Source of the DNA: Catenovulum sediminis
Lineage (GTDB): Bacteria > Pseudomonadota > Gammaproteobacteria > Enterobacterales > Alteromonadaceae
NCBI RefSeq assembly: GCF_007289895.1
Contig: NZ_CP041660.1
Coordinates: forward strand, 3,472,001-3,536,000
DNA length: 64,000 nt
Direction of reading: 5' to 3'
How positions within the stretch are numbered: the stretch's first letter is position 1; each line of letters opens with the position of its first letter. Positions 48,945 to 57,719 of this stretch are shown piece after piece. The position numbers and the translations under genes are program-made. Under the pieces are notes generated by a model. That model searched no databases and was not told where the DNA came from. It saw nothing but the letters and a program-made list of their open reading frames with translations.

Positions 48945-48959
48945 TGTAATAAAATTACA
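48945..48959. promoter_or_regulatory. Candidate HexR operator upstream of the CBS-domain gene
   Basis: TGTAATAAAATTACA is a perfect inverted repeat (6-bp arms, 3-base centre) and differs from the HexR consensus TGTAATTNAATTACA at one position. It lies 127 bases upstream of the CBS-domain gene and is not associated with any known HexR target, so it is either a new regulon member or a site for another regulator. Confidence 0.5.
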
Positions 48960-49086
48960 GGCTGTCATGTATTCAACAAGAAAATAGTTTTTTATCGGTT
49001 AAAATTATTGAAAAAAAGTTAGTGTAATGAGTACTTTAGTCTACTATTAAAAGTGCAAGTCGTTGGATGATGAGTGGGGAATACAT

Positions 49087-49506
49087 ATGAAATCATTACA
49101 AGTAGCAGACTACATGACATCGCGCCCAGTCACCTTTTCTGTTGGAATGAACATCGCAGAGGCTGTTGAGCGTATACTAAAAATAGACCAGTCGGGTGGT
49201 CCAGTGCTTGATCAAAATGGAAAAGTAGTTGGGTTTTTATCAGAGCAAGATTGTATTACCCATATGATTGAATCTACCTATTTTCGCGAGCAGGTTGCTA
49301 AAGTGGGAGATATCATGTCGACCGATGTAAAATCTTTAAAGCCATACAGTTCGGTGTTAGAAGTTGCACAAAAAATGGCGCTGAGCAGGCCGAGAATTTA
49401 TCCTATTATTGACGATGACGGTCATTTATTGGGGACAATTACACGCCATCAAATTATGCGCGCAATCGATCAACATCTACATGAGGCATATAACATGCCG
49501 GATTAG
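49087..49506 (+). CDS. CBS-domain pair protein
   Basis: 139 residues from the ATG at 49087, preceded by GGGGA at good spacing. It consists of two CBS motifs and nothing else: first VADYMTSRPVTFSVGMNIAEAVERILKIDQSGGPVLDQNGKVVGFLSEQD, second VGDIMSTDVKSLKPYSSVLEVAQKMALSRPRIYPIIDDDGHLLGTITRHQ. Such pairs bind adenine nucleotides and sense energy state. The partner is unknown. The gene has its own terminator and a HexR-like palindrome upstream. Confidence 0.9.
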   Translation: MKSLQVADYMTSRPVTFSVGMNIAEAVERILKIDQSGGPVLDQNGKVVGFLSEQDCITHMIESTYFREQVAKVGDIMSTDVKSLKPYSSVLEVAQKMALSRPRIYPIIDDDGHLLGTITRHQIMRAIDQHLHEAYNMPD

Positions 49507-49539
49507 CTCGCCAAAACGCTAAGCCTTTGATAGCATTAG

Positions 49540-49565
49540 CCCCCGTTGTAACTACGGGGGTTTTT
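49540..49565 (+). terminator. Rho-independent terminator after the CBS gene
   Basis: CCCCCGT and ACGGGGG form a 7-bp GC-rich stem with a 7-base loop, followed directly by TTTTTG and TTTTTG. The T-tract runs into the start of hrpA, whose first usable codons (TTG at 49564 and 49570) lie within it. Confidence 0.88.
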
Positions 49566-49569
49566 GTTT

Positions 49570-52500
49570 TTGTCTGAACTAACACGCAAGTCTTTATCAC
49601 TGCTTAAATCGGTTTATAAGCCAGATTATTTTCGCCTTAAAAAACGTTTTTTCCAACTCGAAAAAATCAAAGATGCTGAAAAACAGCAAGTCGCTTTTGA
49701 TAGTTGGTTGCAGCAAGTTGAAACCTCGGTTCAGTTTGTTAAAGCACGTATTAAAAACAAGCCGGTACCAGAGTACCCAGACTTACCCGTTTCAGAAAAA
49801 CGAACTGAAATCATTGATGCAATAAAAAACAATCAGGTGGTTATTATTGCCGGTGAAACAGGTTCGGGTAAGACCACTCAGCTGCCTAAAATGTGTATTG
49901 AAGCGGGGTGTGGTTTAAATGGACAAATAGGCCACACACAACCACGTAGGCTTGCAGCACGAAGCGTAGCGACACGCATAGCACAAGAATTAAACACTGA
50001 GCTTGGCAAAGATGTTGGTTTTAAAGTTCGGTTTAGTGATCAAAGCTCTCCGAATTCTTATATAAAATTGATGACTGACGGTATTTTACTGGCAGAAATC
50101 CAGCAAGACCGATTTTTAAACCAGTACGACACAATTATCATAGATGAAGCGCACGAGCGTAGCTTAAATATTGATTTTATATTGGGTTACCTCAAACAAC
50201 TCCTACCCAAAAGACCAGATTTAAAACTTATCATTACCTCAGCAACCATTGATGTTGACAGATTTTCTAAACATTTTGATAAAGCTCCCGTATTTGAAGT
50301 GTCTGGTCGTACTTACCCAGTTGATATTCGCTATAGACCGATTAATGAAGATGCTGAAGACAACGATAGAGATCAACTACAAGCCATTTTTGATGCTGTC
50401 GAAGAGTTGTGCAAGGAAGGTCCGGGTGACATTTTAATATTTATGAATGGTGAGCGGGAGATCCGCGACACCGCGGATGGGCTGCAAAAATTAAATTTAC
50501 GTGATACTGAAATACTGCCGCTCTATGCGAGACTATCAGCCAGTGAACAAAACAGAATATTTCAATCTCATATTGGTCGGCGTATTGTTCTTTCAACTAA
50601 CGTTGCAGAAACCTCACTGACGGTTCCCGGTATACGTTATGTAATTGATCCGGGTACCGCCAGGATATCCCGTTACAGTGCACGCACTAAAGTTCAGCGC
50701 TTACCAATTGAAGCAATATCTCAAGCCAGTGCTAATCAAAGAGCAGGGCGCTGTGGTCGGGTTGCAGCAGGTATCTGTATTCGCTTATATGACGAAGATG
50801 ACTTTATCAACAGAACAGATTTTACAGACCCTGAGATACTTAGAACCAATTTGGCATCTGTTATTTTACAAATGCATGCTTTAGGCTTAGGCGATATTGA
50901 ATCTTTCCCATTTATTCAACCGCCCGATAGCAGGGCGATCAATGATGGTATTTTACTCTTACAAGAAATTGGGGCTCTCAACCAACAAGCCAAAAAGTCA
51001 CAAGCCACTTTGACTCCGGTCGGGCGTCACGTATCAAGGTTACCGGTCGATCCCAGACTAGGCAAAATGGTCGCAACTGCAAATGAATTAAATTGCCTAA
51101 GAGACGTAATAATTATCGTTGCTGGTCTAAGCATTCAGGATCCAAGGGAGCGGCCGAATGATAAACAGCAAGCGGCAGATGAATCGCACGAGCGATTTGA
51201 AGATAAAAGTTCGGATTTTTTAAGTTATCTGCATTTGTGGGACTACCTTGAAGAACAACAAAAAAATGAATCACAAAATCAATTTAGAAAACGGTGTAAA
51301 AAAGAGTTTTTAAACTACCTGCGTGTACGTGAATGGCAAGATATTGTTTATCAGTTGACAGAATCAACAAAAGAGATCGGTTGGAAAATAACTGACCAAC
51401 AAGCTGATTACCAGCAAATTCATCAAGCTTTATTATCGGGCCTGTTAAGTCACATAGGTAACAAAGATAACCAACAAGGTTATCTGGGGGCTCGAAATAC
51501 TCGGTTCGTTGTTTTTCCCGGATCGGCACTCGCCAAAACAAAAGCGAAATGGATAATTGCGGCTGAGCTGGTTGAAACCAGTCGTTTATTTGCCCGTACA
51601 GTTGCCAAAATAGAGCCAGAGTGGATTGAACCTTTTGCCACACACTTGGTGAACAAACAATACGATGAACCGCATTGGGAAAAAAAACGCGGTTCAGTTA
51701 TCGCGTATGAAAAACAGGTGCTTTATGGATTAACCATAGTACATAAACGTAAAGTTCAATTTAGTCGAATTGATCCAGTATTAAGTCGCGAAATTTTTAT
51801 TCGCGAAGCTTTAGTTAATATGGATGTACAGCTAAATGAAAAGTTTATTCAGCATAACGCCGATCTTATAGAAGAGATAGAAACATTAGAAGCTAAATCA
51901 AGGCGTCGCGACATACTGGCAGACGAAGATGATTTGTTTGATTTTTACAACAGTAAAATACCATCAAATATTGTTGACTTAGTCACGTTTAAAAAGTGGT
52001 GGAAAATCAAACAAAAGACTGACGTTCAATATTTGCATATGCAAATGCAAGATTTAATGCGCCATGAAGCAGAACAAGTAACTGCAGAGCAATTTCCGGA
52101 TGTTTGGCGACAAGGAAATCTAACCTTACCATTAGAATATGTTTTTGAGCCTAGTCAATCAGCAGATGGCGTAAACTTAATTATTCCACTGGCACTATTA
52201 AATCAAGTTGAAGCGCAAGGCTTAGATTGGACCATCCCAGGCTATCGGCATGAGTTGGCTGTTTCTTTAATTAAATCCCTGCCTAAAAGCTTGCGTAAAA
52301 ACTTCGTACCTGCGCCAGATTATGCATCAGCCTGTTTACAAGCAATCGATAAAACGGATTGCTTGTTTGTTGAAGCGCTGGCTAAGCAATTACTGCGTAT
52401 GTCAGGTGTCAAAATTGAAAAGGAAGATTGGGATTGGTTGCAAGTACCACAATACCTTCGAATTAATTTCAAAGTAATAGACGAAAACGAAAAAGTACTC

Positions 52501-53466
52501 GCGCTTGGCAAAGACCTAAATACCATTAAAGAAAAGTTACAAGGCAAAGTTGCCGATACGCTGACTCAAGTTGCAGAAAAAGGAATAGAAAAAGAAAATC
52601 TGACTCAGTGGGATTTTGGTGCATTACAGCAAGAGTACACAAAAAAACAAGCAGGATATGAAATTAAAGCCTTTCCGGCACTCACTGACAACACAAGCAC
52701 GGTATCCATTAAATTATTTGATACTCAGCCACAAGCTGAATGGGCGATGTTGCAGGGGGTCACACGATTGTTATACCTGAACTTGCCATCACCACGCAGT
52801 TATCTACAAGATAAGTTACCGAATAAAGCAAAACTAGGGCTGTATTTTAATCCGTTTGGGCAAATAAAAGATTTGATTCAAGATTGTATTGAAGCCGCAA
52901 TACAGGACTTTTTATTAAACAGAACAAAGTTGCCACGTAATGAAACAGAGTTTAATAAATGTAGAGAAACGTTACGCGGTGAATTAGCCGATAAAGTACT
53001 GGAAGTTGCCAAGCAAGTTGAGAAAATCCTAACCAGTGGAAACCGGATAAACAAAAAACTCAAAGGTAAAAGCAGTTTTGAACTGATTCAGGCGCAATCT
53101 GATATAAAAGAGCAACTTAATAACCTGATATTTAAAGGCTTTGTGACGCGATTTGGGGTTAAAAATTTAAAAGATATTGAACGTTATTTGATAGGTATAG
53201 AAAAAAGGCTAGAAAAATTGCCGGTAGATCCGGTTCGCGATCGGTTAAATCGCGATCAAGTTGCAAAAATTGCTGAGCCTTATAAGAACGCTCTGCAGCA
53301 AAACTTAAAAGCAGGACCGGTTAATCAAACACTTGAACAATTGAGATGGATGCTTGAAGAATTTAGAATTTCTTTGTTTGCACAACAATTGGGTACCAGT
53401 ATGCCAATTTCAGCGAAAAGAATTAGCCAATTTATTCAAGAATCACAAAAACAAGGGCAAATTTAA
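49570..53466 (+). CDS. hrpA: ATP-dependent RNA helicase HrpA (DEAH box)
   Basis: About 1298 residues, the length of E. coli HrpA (1300). Motif I is AGETGSGKTTQLPK, Ia THTQPRRLAARSVA-like (GHTQPRRLAARSV), motif II IIDEAHERSLNIDF, III ITSATID, and V/VI STNVAETSLTVPG and QRAGRCGRVAAGICIRLY. The helicase core is followed by winged-helix, OB-like and the long HrpA-specific C-terminal regions. HrpA acts on mRNA and stalled ribosomes. No ATG is available; only TTG codons at 49564 or 49570 fit, and I prefer 49570 because GGGGG of the upstream terminator arm then lies nine bases away. Confidence 0.95.
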   Translation: MSELTRKSLSLLKSVYKPDYFRLKKRFFQLEKIKDAEKQQVAFDSWLQQVETSVQFVKARIKNKPVPEYPDLPVSEKRTEIIDAIKNNQVVIIAGETGSGKTTQLPKMCIEAGCGLNGQIGHTQPRRLAARSVATRIAQELNTELGKDVGFKVRFSDQSSPNSYIKLMTDGILLAEIQQDRFLNQYDTIIIDEAHERSLNIDFILGYLKQLLPKRPDLKLIITSATIDVDRFSKHFDKAPVFEVSGRTYPVDIRYRPINEDAEDNDRDQLQAIFDAVEELCKEGPGDILIFMNGEREIRDTADGLQKLNLRDTEILPLYARLSASEQNRIFQSHIGRRIVLSTNVAETSLTVPGIRYVIDPGTARISRYSARTKVQRLPIEAISQASANQRAGRCGRVAAGICIRLYDEDDFINRTDFTDPEILRTNLASVILQMHALGLGDIESFPFIQPPDSRAINDGILLLQEIGALNQQAKKSQATLTPVGRHVSRLPVDPRLGKMVATANELNCLRDVIIIVAGLSIQDPRERPNDKQQAADESHERFEDKSSDFLSYLHLWDYLEEQQKNESQNQFRKRCKKEFLNYLRVREWQDIVYQLTESTKEIGWKITDQQADYQQIHQALLSGLLSHIGNKDNQQGYLGARNTRFVVFPGSALAKTKAKWIIAAELVETSRLFARTVAKIEPEWIEPFATHLVNKQYDEPHWEKKRGSVIAYEKQVLYGLTIVHKRKVQFSRIDPVLSREIFIREALVNMDVQLNEKFIQHNADLIEEIETLEAKSRRRDILADEDDLFDFYNSKIPSNIVDLVTFKKWWKIKQKTDVQYLHMQMQDLMRHEAEQVTAEQFPDVWRQGNLTLPLEYVFEPSQSADGVNLIIPLALLNQVEAQGLDWTIPGYRHELAVSLIKSLPKSLRKNFVPAPDYASACLQAIDKTDCLFVEALAKQLLRMSGVKIEKEDWDWLQVPQYLRINFKVIDENEKVLALGKDLNTIKEKLQGKVADTLTQVAEKGIEKENLTQWDFGALQQEYTKKQAGYEIKAFPALTDNTSTVSIKLFDTQPQAEWAMLQGVTRLLYLNLPSPRSYLQDKLPNKAKLGLYFNPFGQIKDLIQDCIEAAIQDFLLNRTKLPRNETEFNKCRETLRGELADKVLEVAKQVEKILTSGNRINKKLKGKSSFELIQAQSDIKEQLNNLIFKGFVTRFGVKNLKDIERYLIGIEKRLEKLPVDPVRDRLNRDQVAKIAEPYKNALQQNLKAGPVNQTLEQLRWMLEEFRISLFAQQLGTSMPISAKRISQFIQESQKQGQI

Positions 53467-53587
53467 TTGTTAATGTTGCGTAACTGGGATAATAATTATT
53501 TACATATTAGACTTTACTCACTAACATGAAACTTGGCCTGATGGCGAACTCTAATGTATTAATCGAGTGAAAAGCAGGAGAAACACA

Positions 53588-53887
53588 ATGATTGGTAGAG
53601 ATGATCAGCGTTCTTATTACCGTATGCTAGTGAATGCCGACTGCCTAGTGGTTGTCAATTCAATAGAAACGCCGCAAGAATACAACGCAATCTGTCGAGA
53701 TTTAAGCGCAAATGGGATGGCGGTTGAATTAGATGAATCGATAGATGTCGGCAAGGAAGTCAGTGTCAGAATCAGTTCTGCCAGTGAACAAATCCCATCA
53801 TTAACAGCGAAAGGTAAAGTTTTGCGTTGTGCACCTGAAACATCTAATAGTTTCATTTGTGGCATAGAAATAATTGATATGGCGTAA
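53588..53887 (+). CDS. PilZ domain protein (cyclic di-GMP receptor)
   Basis: 99 residues from the ATG at 53588 with AGGAGA upstream; seven upstream codons in frame overlap that site. The single PilZ domain has the c-di-GMP-binding RxxxR (RSYYR) near the N-terminus and DLSANGMAVEL (D/NxSxxG). No output domain is attached. It could respond to c-di-GMP from the cyclase at 19.0 kb, but there is no linkage evidence. Confidence 0.9.
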   Translation: MIGRDDQRSYYRMLVNADCLVVVNSIETPQEYNAICRDLSANGMAVELDESIDVGKEVSVRISSASEQIPSLTAKGKVLRCAPETSNSFICGIEIIDMA

Positions 53888-54049
53888 TTTTAATAGACGT
53901 TCAAATGAATTAGGTTAAATGAATTCGATAGATGGGCCTGACAAGGCCTGACTATTATTGCTATCCCGTCAATTATTGCTGTAAGTAACGACATTGTTTT
54001 TTAACCCGTTTTCACTTTAGTCACTCATAACAAATAGGGATAGATTATT

Positions 54050-54361
54050 TTGTGTAGGATGCATTTACGTTTAACTTTTTTGTTCTTTTTGTGTTTTATT
54101 CCCACGAGCTTTGCTGAAGGCTTTAGGTGCAAAACTGGTCAGTTTATTAAAACGGGCGATACGGTAAAAGACGTTATTGCTAAATGCGGCAAACCGGACG
54201 ATAAATCCTTCAAATATGTCGAAGTGGTAAAGAGAGATAAAGTAAAAAAGCTTAAACAAATTATTTGGATATACAAACCTGGCAAATTTCAATTTGAACA
54301 ACACCTGACGATATATAACCGTAAAGTAACAGCCATTGAACGTGGTGCTAGAATTAAATAG
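54050..54361 (+). CDS. DUF2845 domain secreted protein
   Basis: 103 residues. A signal peptide (hydrophobic LTFLFFLCFIPTSFAEG, cleavage near Ala-Glu at about 22-23) precedes a small domain with FRCKTGQFIKTGDTVKDVIAKCGKPDDK, typical of DUF2845. It contains two cysteines that could form a disulfide in the periplasm. A TTG at 54050 has AGGGA at proper spacing; the ATG at 54059 lacks one. Function unknown. Confidence 0.8.
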   Translation: MCRMHLRLTFLFFLCFIPTSFAEGFRCKTGQFIKTGDTVKDVIAKCGKPDDKSFKYVEVVKRDKVKKLKQIIWIYKPGKFQFEQHLTIYNRKVTAIERGARIK

Positions 54362-54788
54362 TTTAAGCGCACAAAACAAACCATCACTTATAAAACATAA
54401 TATTTAATATCCGATAATGTATATTATGTTAAATGTGGTGTTTTGAAATCAGAGTTAAACATTCTGCTTACCCCGTTTATACCACTTACACCGTTTACAC
54501 CAGCATAAAGCTTTTATGTAACCCATGTTACACTGTGTCATGATTAAATTTTTTCACGTCATGCATTTTTGCGTTGTCGCTATTTGTTCTTTGAGTCAAC
54601 AGATAAAAAAGCCTTGTACCAAGGGCGTGTTGATCTTTCGTGTAAGTTTTTTAAACAGCATAACGAGTTGGTATAATTTGCTTCGCCAAAAAATAAAAAT
54701 ACAACTCGCTATGCCAAGCGCCGGAATATCCTGTTCTGTGGGTATTCCGCTACCTTAGTATACAAGGTATACAAGGCTTTTCTTTTCT
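54362..54788. other. 427-base intergenic region, possible small transcript
   Basis: No convincing protein gene is seen. On the plus strand a TATAAT (54672-54677, poor -35) is followed by a hairpin formed by GGAATA and TATTCC (54723-54748) and then CCTT-A-GTATAC, loop AAG, GTATAC-AAGG (54753-54776) and a T-rich tail CTTTTCTTTTCTTT. The last part looks like an intrinsic terminator. It may end a short RNA or merely read-through from the left. Confidence 0.4.
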
Positions 54789-54790
54789 TT
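54753..54790 (+). terminator. Putative intrinsic terminator facing the GH2 gene
   Basis: CCTT/AAGG and GTATAC/GTATAC make a 10-bp stem with one bulged A and a 3-base loop, followed by a pyrimidine tract rich in T. It lies just past the 3' end of the convergent minus-strand GH2 gene. The stem contains the direct repeat TATACAAGG twice. Confidence 0.45.
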
Positions 54791-57644
54791 ATTTAATCAT
54801 TACTGGCGCAGTTTTACCTACAACACCCGCAACATCTATGGTTGCAATGTTAATGTCAGTCGCGTTTAACAGTCGTTTATCCTTGATAAGGATATACTCA
54901 GAATACGCCAATGCGGTATCTGTCGAAATTTCTTTACCTTGTGGCGTGAGCGCTGTTATGCGATAACCTGTTGCGCCTGCGACGGGTTTTATTCTTAACA
55001 ATACATAATCAGTGGCTTTGATCATATTTGCATTTTTAGGGGGTGAAATACCTTGCTCACTACGCAGCTCTACACGATGTTCATCCGTCCATTCGCTGTC
55101 GACACTGCCGGTGACTAACCTGCGCATACGGAAATAATGCGGTTTACCTTCTTCAATCGCAGGAATACGAGTTGCACCTTTTACATTCAGTAAAAATTGC
55201 TCAGTGTAATGCCCCGATGCTAAACCATATTGGATCTCATAACGAAAATCTTTTCGGTGTACACTAAAGCCGACATGAAATGCATCCTTTTTGCCTTTAA
55301 CTTCCCATATTATGGGCGGTAATTCATCCGGTTTAGTATTTATCTCACCAAGCTTAACAACTGAGTGCCCTTTCGCATTAGTCGCTCGCAATTCAAGGTT
55401 ATAGTTAATACCCGATACGATGTTATTTATTTCTGCAAAATCATTAATAGTGGATTTACCTAAGATTTTTTTACCATCTGGCGCAATTGCAACAAGTTGA
55501 TGCTCAGTTGCTAATGACGATTTTTCAAAGGTAACGCGCACTGTCCCTAGTGATGAATAAACGCTTTTTACTTTAGGTTTTGCAGGCGGCTGAGCAACAT
55601 GTGCAACCTCTTTTAACACAAAACCGGATGCGTCTAATAAGCTTACATTTAGCTTTGCAAAATCAGCAGTCGTTTTTATTGTACGTGCAAAAGTATCGTC
55701 ACCGGGTGTAATTGTAGGTAATTCAATAACACCTGCATCCAATAACGTGCCATCAGCTCGCTCAGCTGCCCAAGCTACCCGGTAGTTTCGCATGATAAAA
55801 GCCGGAAAAGTGTTCCATGTTCTGGGCGTTATTTTTAATACAAACCCATTATTTTGCGTATCTAATTGCATATTCTCAATGGGTGCATAAAAGTCTTGAA
55901 TGCGTTTAAATGAGCGTTTCTTTTGACGATAAGAAGTTAACACGCCCCAGGCTCGGTTTTGCGAAAAATCTGTTGTCCACGACGCTTTTTCATCTATCCA
56001 GTCACTTCGGTAATCGCTGAACGCAAAGTGAGACATGCCAATCAGGTAAGGATATTTGTGTAGTGAACCAAATAGCGCTTCTGGATCTAAAGTTGATTCA
56101 TTCGGGTCAACGCCATCAAGTTTGGTACCTATTTCCGAGAAAAATATCGGTTTGTTCGGATGATATTCATGCACAACTTTTAAACGTTCTTCATGATCGC
56201 CATATTTATTAAATAGCACCATGTCTGAAAATTGGGTCGGGTCACTTTCCTGATAATCTGCTGAATATGAAATATATACCCCAAGACGCGTTGGATCTAA
56301 TTGTTTTGCATGCTCAATGGCGCCTGATACGTACTCTAATACTTTTGGATTTTTCTCAAGATCGCCAATTTCATTACCCACACTCCATGCAATGACAGAC
56401 GGATGGTTATAATGGTCATCCACTAAACGACGTAACCACTCTTTTGGTAAAGGATTATCTGGGTCGACCAGCCTGTCTTTTCCCCAAAGCCCGACTTCTT
56501 CTATTAAGAGAAATCCGACTTCATCTAAATAGTTAACATAATCTTTTGGCAAGATGGGGCCAGATAAACGCGCCAAGTTTCCATTGAGTGATTTTAATAA
56601 ATCAACGTCCTCTTTAATTCTGGATAATGGCAAAGCGTTACCGTCAAACCGGTCTTCCGGTACCATATTAAACCCGTTTAAACGCACTTGCTCACCGTTT
56701 AAATACAATCCATTTTTATCCACTTCAATTTTACGAATACCAAATCTGTCCGTTAATCTATGAATAACTTCGCCGTCTTGCATTAATGATGCTTCGATAT
56801 AGTAAAGGTTTGGATCGTTAAAATGCCACAACTTAACTTGTTCCGCCGTCAGCTTTAACTTGTCTATAAAGACTGTCATTTCGGCAGGTGATACTGGTTG
56901 CTGTATGCCATTTTTGTACTCTAAAACCGGCTGGCTGTTGCGAAGAATGCGGATATTAACGCTCAAAGGTTGCGTATCTTCTATACTAGAAACTTTCGTT
57001 TTGATGTCTAAAGAGGCTGTGCCGGTTTGTAGGTTTGGAATAGCAGTTACATAAACGCGCTCTATGCGTGTTTTAGGTGAAATCTCAAGCGTGACCGGTC
57101 GGCGGATGCCACCCCAATTCCATACCGCACCGCGTTTAAAACGGTTATTTACACGAACGACTAAGTTATTTTGTTGGCCGTATTTTAATTTGCTGGTTAT
57201 ATCAAAGTTAAAGGATAAAAAACCTAACTTGTTTTCACCTAAATATTCACCATTTAACCATACTTCAGAATCGTGGTAGACACTTTCAAATACTAACCGA
57301 ATTTGATTTTCAGACCATTTTGCGTTTGGCTCAAACGTGTGGTGATACCAAGCGGTCCCAGTATAGTCGTTGTACCTGTCATAAGTATCCCACACCCCTG
57401 GAACGTCAATTCTATCCCAACGGGTTTTATCTATAGAATTTGTAAACCAGTTTTCATCTTTCCCTTTATTGTACGGATCTACTTTAAACCCCCACTGCCC
57501 CGCTAACGAAATATGGTTGGTTTCTTTCACTGGCAATTCTGCACTCATATTTGGCGGTGAATTGATTAGGCTACAGGCGTTAAGCGCCAATAGGGTTAAT
57601 ATCCATCCCCCTGCGTAAATAAAACGAAAACAAGTTTTTATCAT
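54789..57644 (-). CDS. Glycoside hydrolase family 2 lipoprotein (beta-galactosidase-like)
   Basis: 951 residues, ATG start with GGAG upstream. The lipoprotein signal has lipobox ALNAC (Cys24). The GH2 layout is complete: sugar-binding jelly roll (about 45-190, WFTNSIDKTRWDRIDVPGVWD and VYHDSEVWLNGEYLG), immunoglobulin-like domain (about 192-305) and TIM barrel (about 306-600). The acid/base is Glu425 (AWSVGNEIGDL) and the nucleophile Glu504 (IFFSEIGTKLDG). The C-terminal 300 residues look like fibronectin-III-type modules. Surface or periplasmic location and the nearby CBM6 protein suggest action on algal oligosaccharides; specificity is unknown. Confidence 0.88.
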   Translation of the reverse strand: MIKTCFRFIYAGGWILTLLALNACSLINSPPNMSAELPVKETNHISLAGQWGFKVDPYNKGKDENWFTNSIDKTRWDRIDVPGVWDTYDRYNDYTGTAWYHHTFEPNAKWSENQIRLVFESVYHDSEVWLNGEYLGENKLGFLSFNFDITSKLKYGQQNNLVVRVNNRFKRGAVWNWGGIRRPVTLEISPKTRIERVYVTAIPNLQTGTASLDIKTKVSSIEDTQPLSVNIRILRNSQPVLEYKNGIQQPVSPAEMTVFIDKLKLTAEQVKLWHFNDPNLYYIEASLMQDGEVIHRLTDRFGIRKIEVDKNGLYLNGEQVRLNGFNMVPEDRFDGNALPLSRIKEDVDLLKSLNGNLARLSGPILPKDYVNYLDEVGFLLIEEVGLWGKDRLVDPDNPLPKEWLRRLVDDHYNHPSVIAWSVGNEIGDLEKNPKVLEYVSGAIEHAKQLDPTRLGVYISYSADYQESDPTQFSDMVLFNKYGDHEERLKVVHEYHPNKPIFFSEIGTKLDGVDPNESTLDPEALFGSLHKYPYLIGMSHFAFSDYRSDWIDEKASWTTDFSQNRAWGVLTSYRQKKRSFKRIQDFYAPIENMQLDTQNNGFVLKITPRTWNTFPAFIMRNYRVAWAAERADGTLLDAGVIELPTITPGDDTFARTIKTTADFAKLNVSLLDASGFVLKEVAHVAQPPAKPKVKSVYSSLGTVRVTFEKSSLATEHQLVAIAPDGKKILGKSTINDFAEINNIVSGINYNLELRATNAKGHSVVKLGEINTKPDELPPIIWEVKGKKDAFHVGFSVHRKDFRYEIQYGLASGHYTEQFLLNVKGATRIPAIEEGKPHYFRMRRLVTGSVDSEWTDEHRVELRSEQGISPPKNANMIKATDYVLLRIKPVAGATGYRITALTPQGKEISTDTALAYSEYILIKDKRLLNATDINIATIDVAGVVGKTAPVMIK

Positions 57645-57719
57645 TATTTTTCTCCAGTTAGTTAACTCTACACAAGCTATTGTTATAAACAGCGCGGTAT
57701 GACACTAACTGCGAAAATT

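Larger units (their letters stand above)
48726..49086. other. 361-base intergenic region with possible DnaA boxes and a HexR-like site
   Basis: No gene is seen. The region holds the yqcA stem-loop, then an AT-rich stretch. TCATCCACA (48862-48870) is one mismatch from the DnaA box TTATCCACA, and TGTGGATAA (48894-48902) is its perfect reverse complement. A perfect palindrome TGTAATAAAATTACA follows at 48945-48959. The last 40 bases lead to the CBS-protein start with GGGGA as ribosome site. The usual oriC neighbours are absent. Confidence 0.5.

Noticed and set aside
48776-49086. Chromosomal replication origin
   Set aside because: Only two DnaA-like boxes, and none of the usual gammaproteobacterial origin neighbours (mnmG, rsmG, parAB, dnaA) are nearby.
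54525-54758. 77-codon plus-strand reading frame
   Set aside because: No ribosome site, no recognisable protein character and it runs through the hairpins; better read as non-coding.
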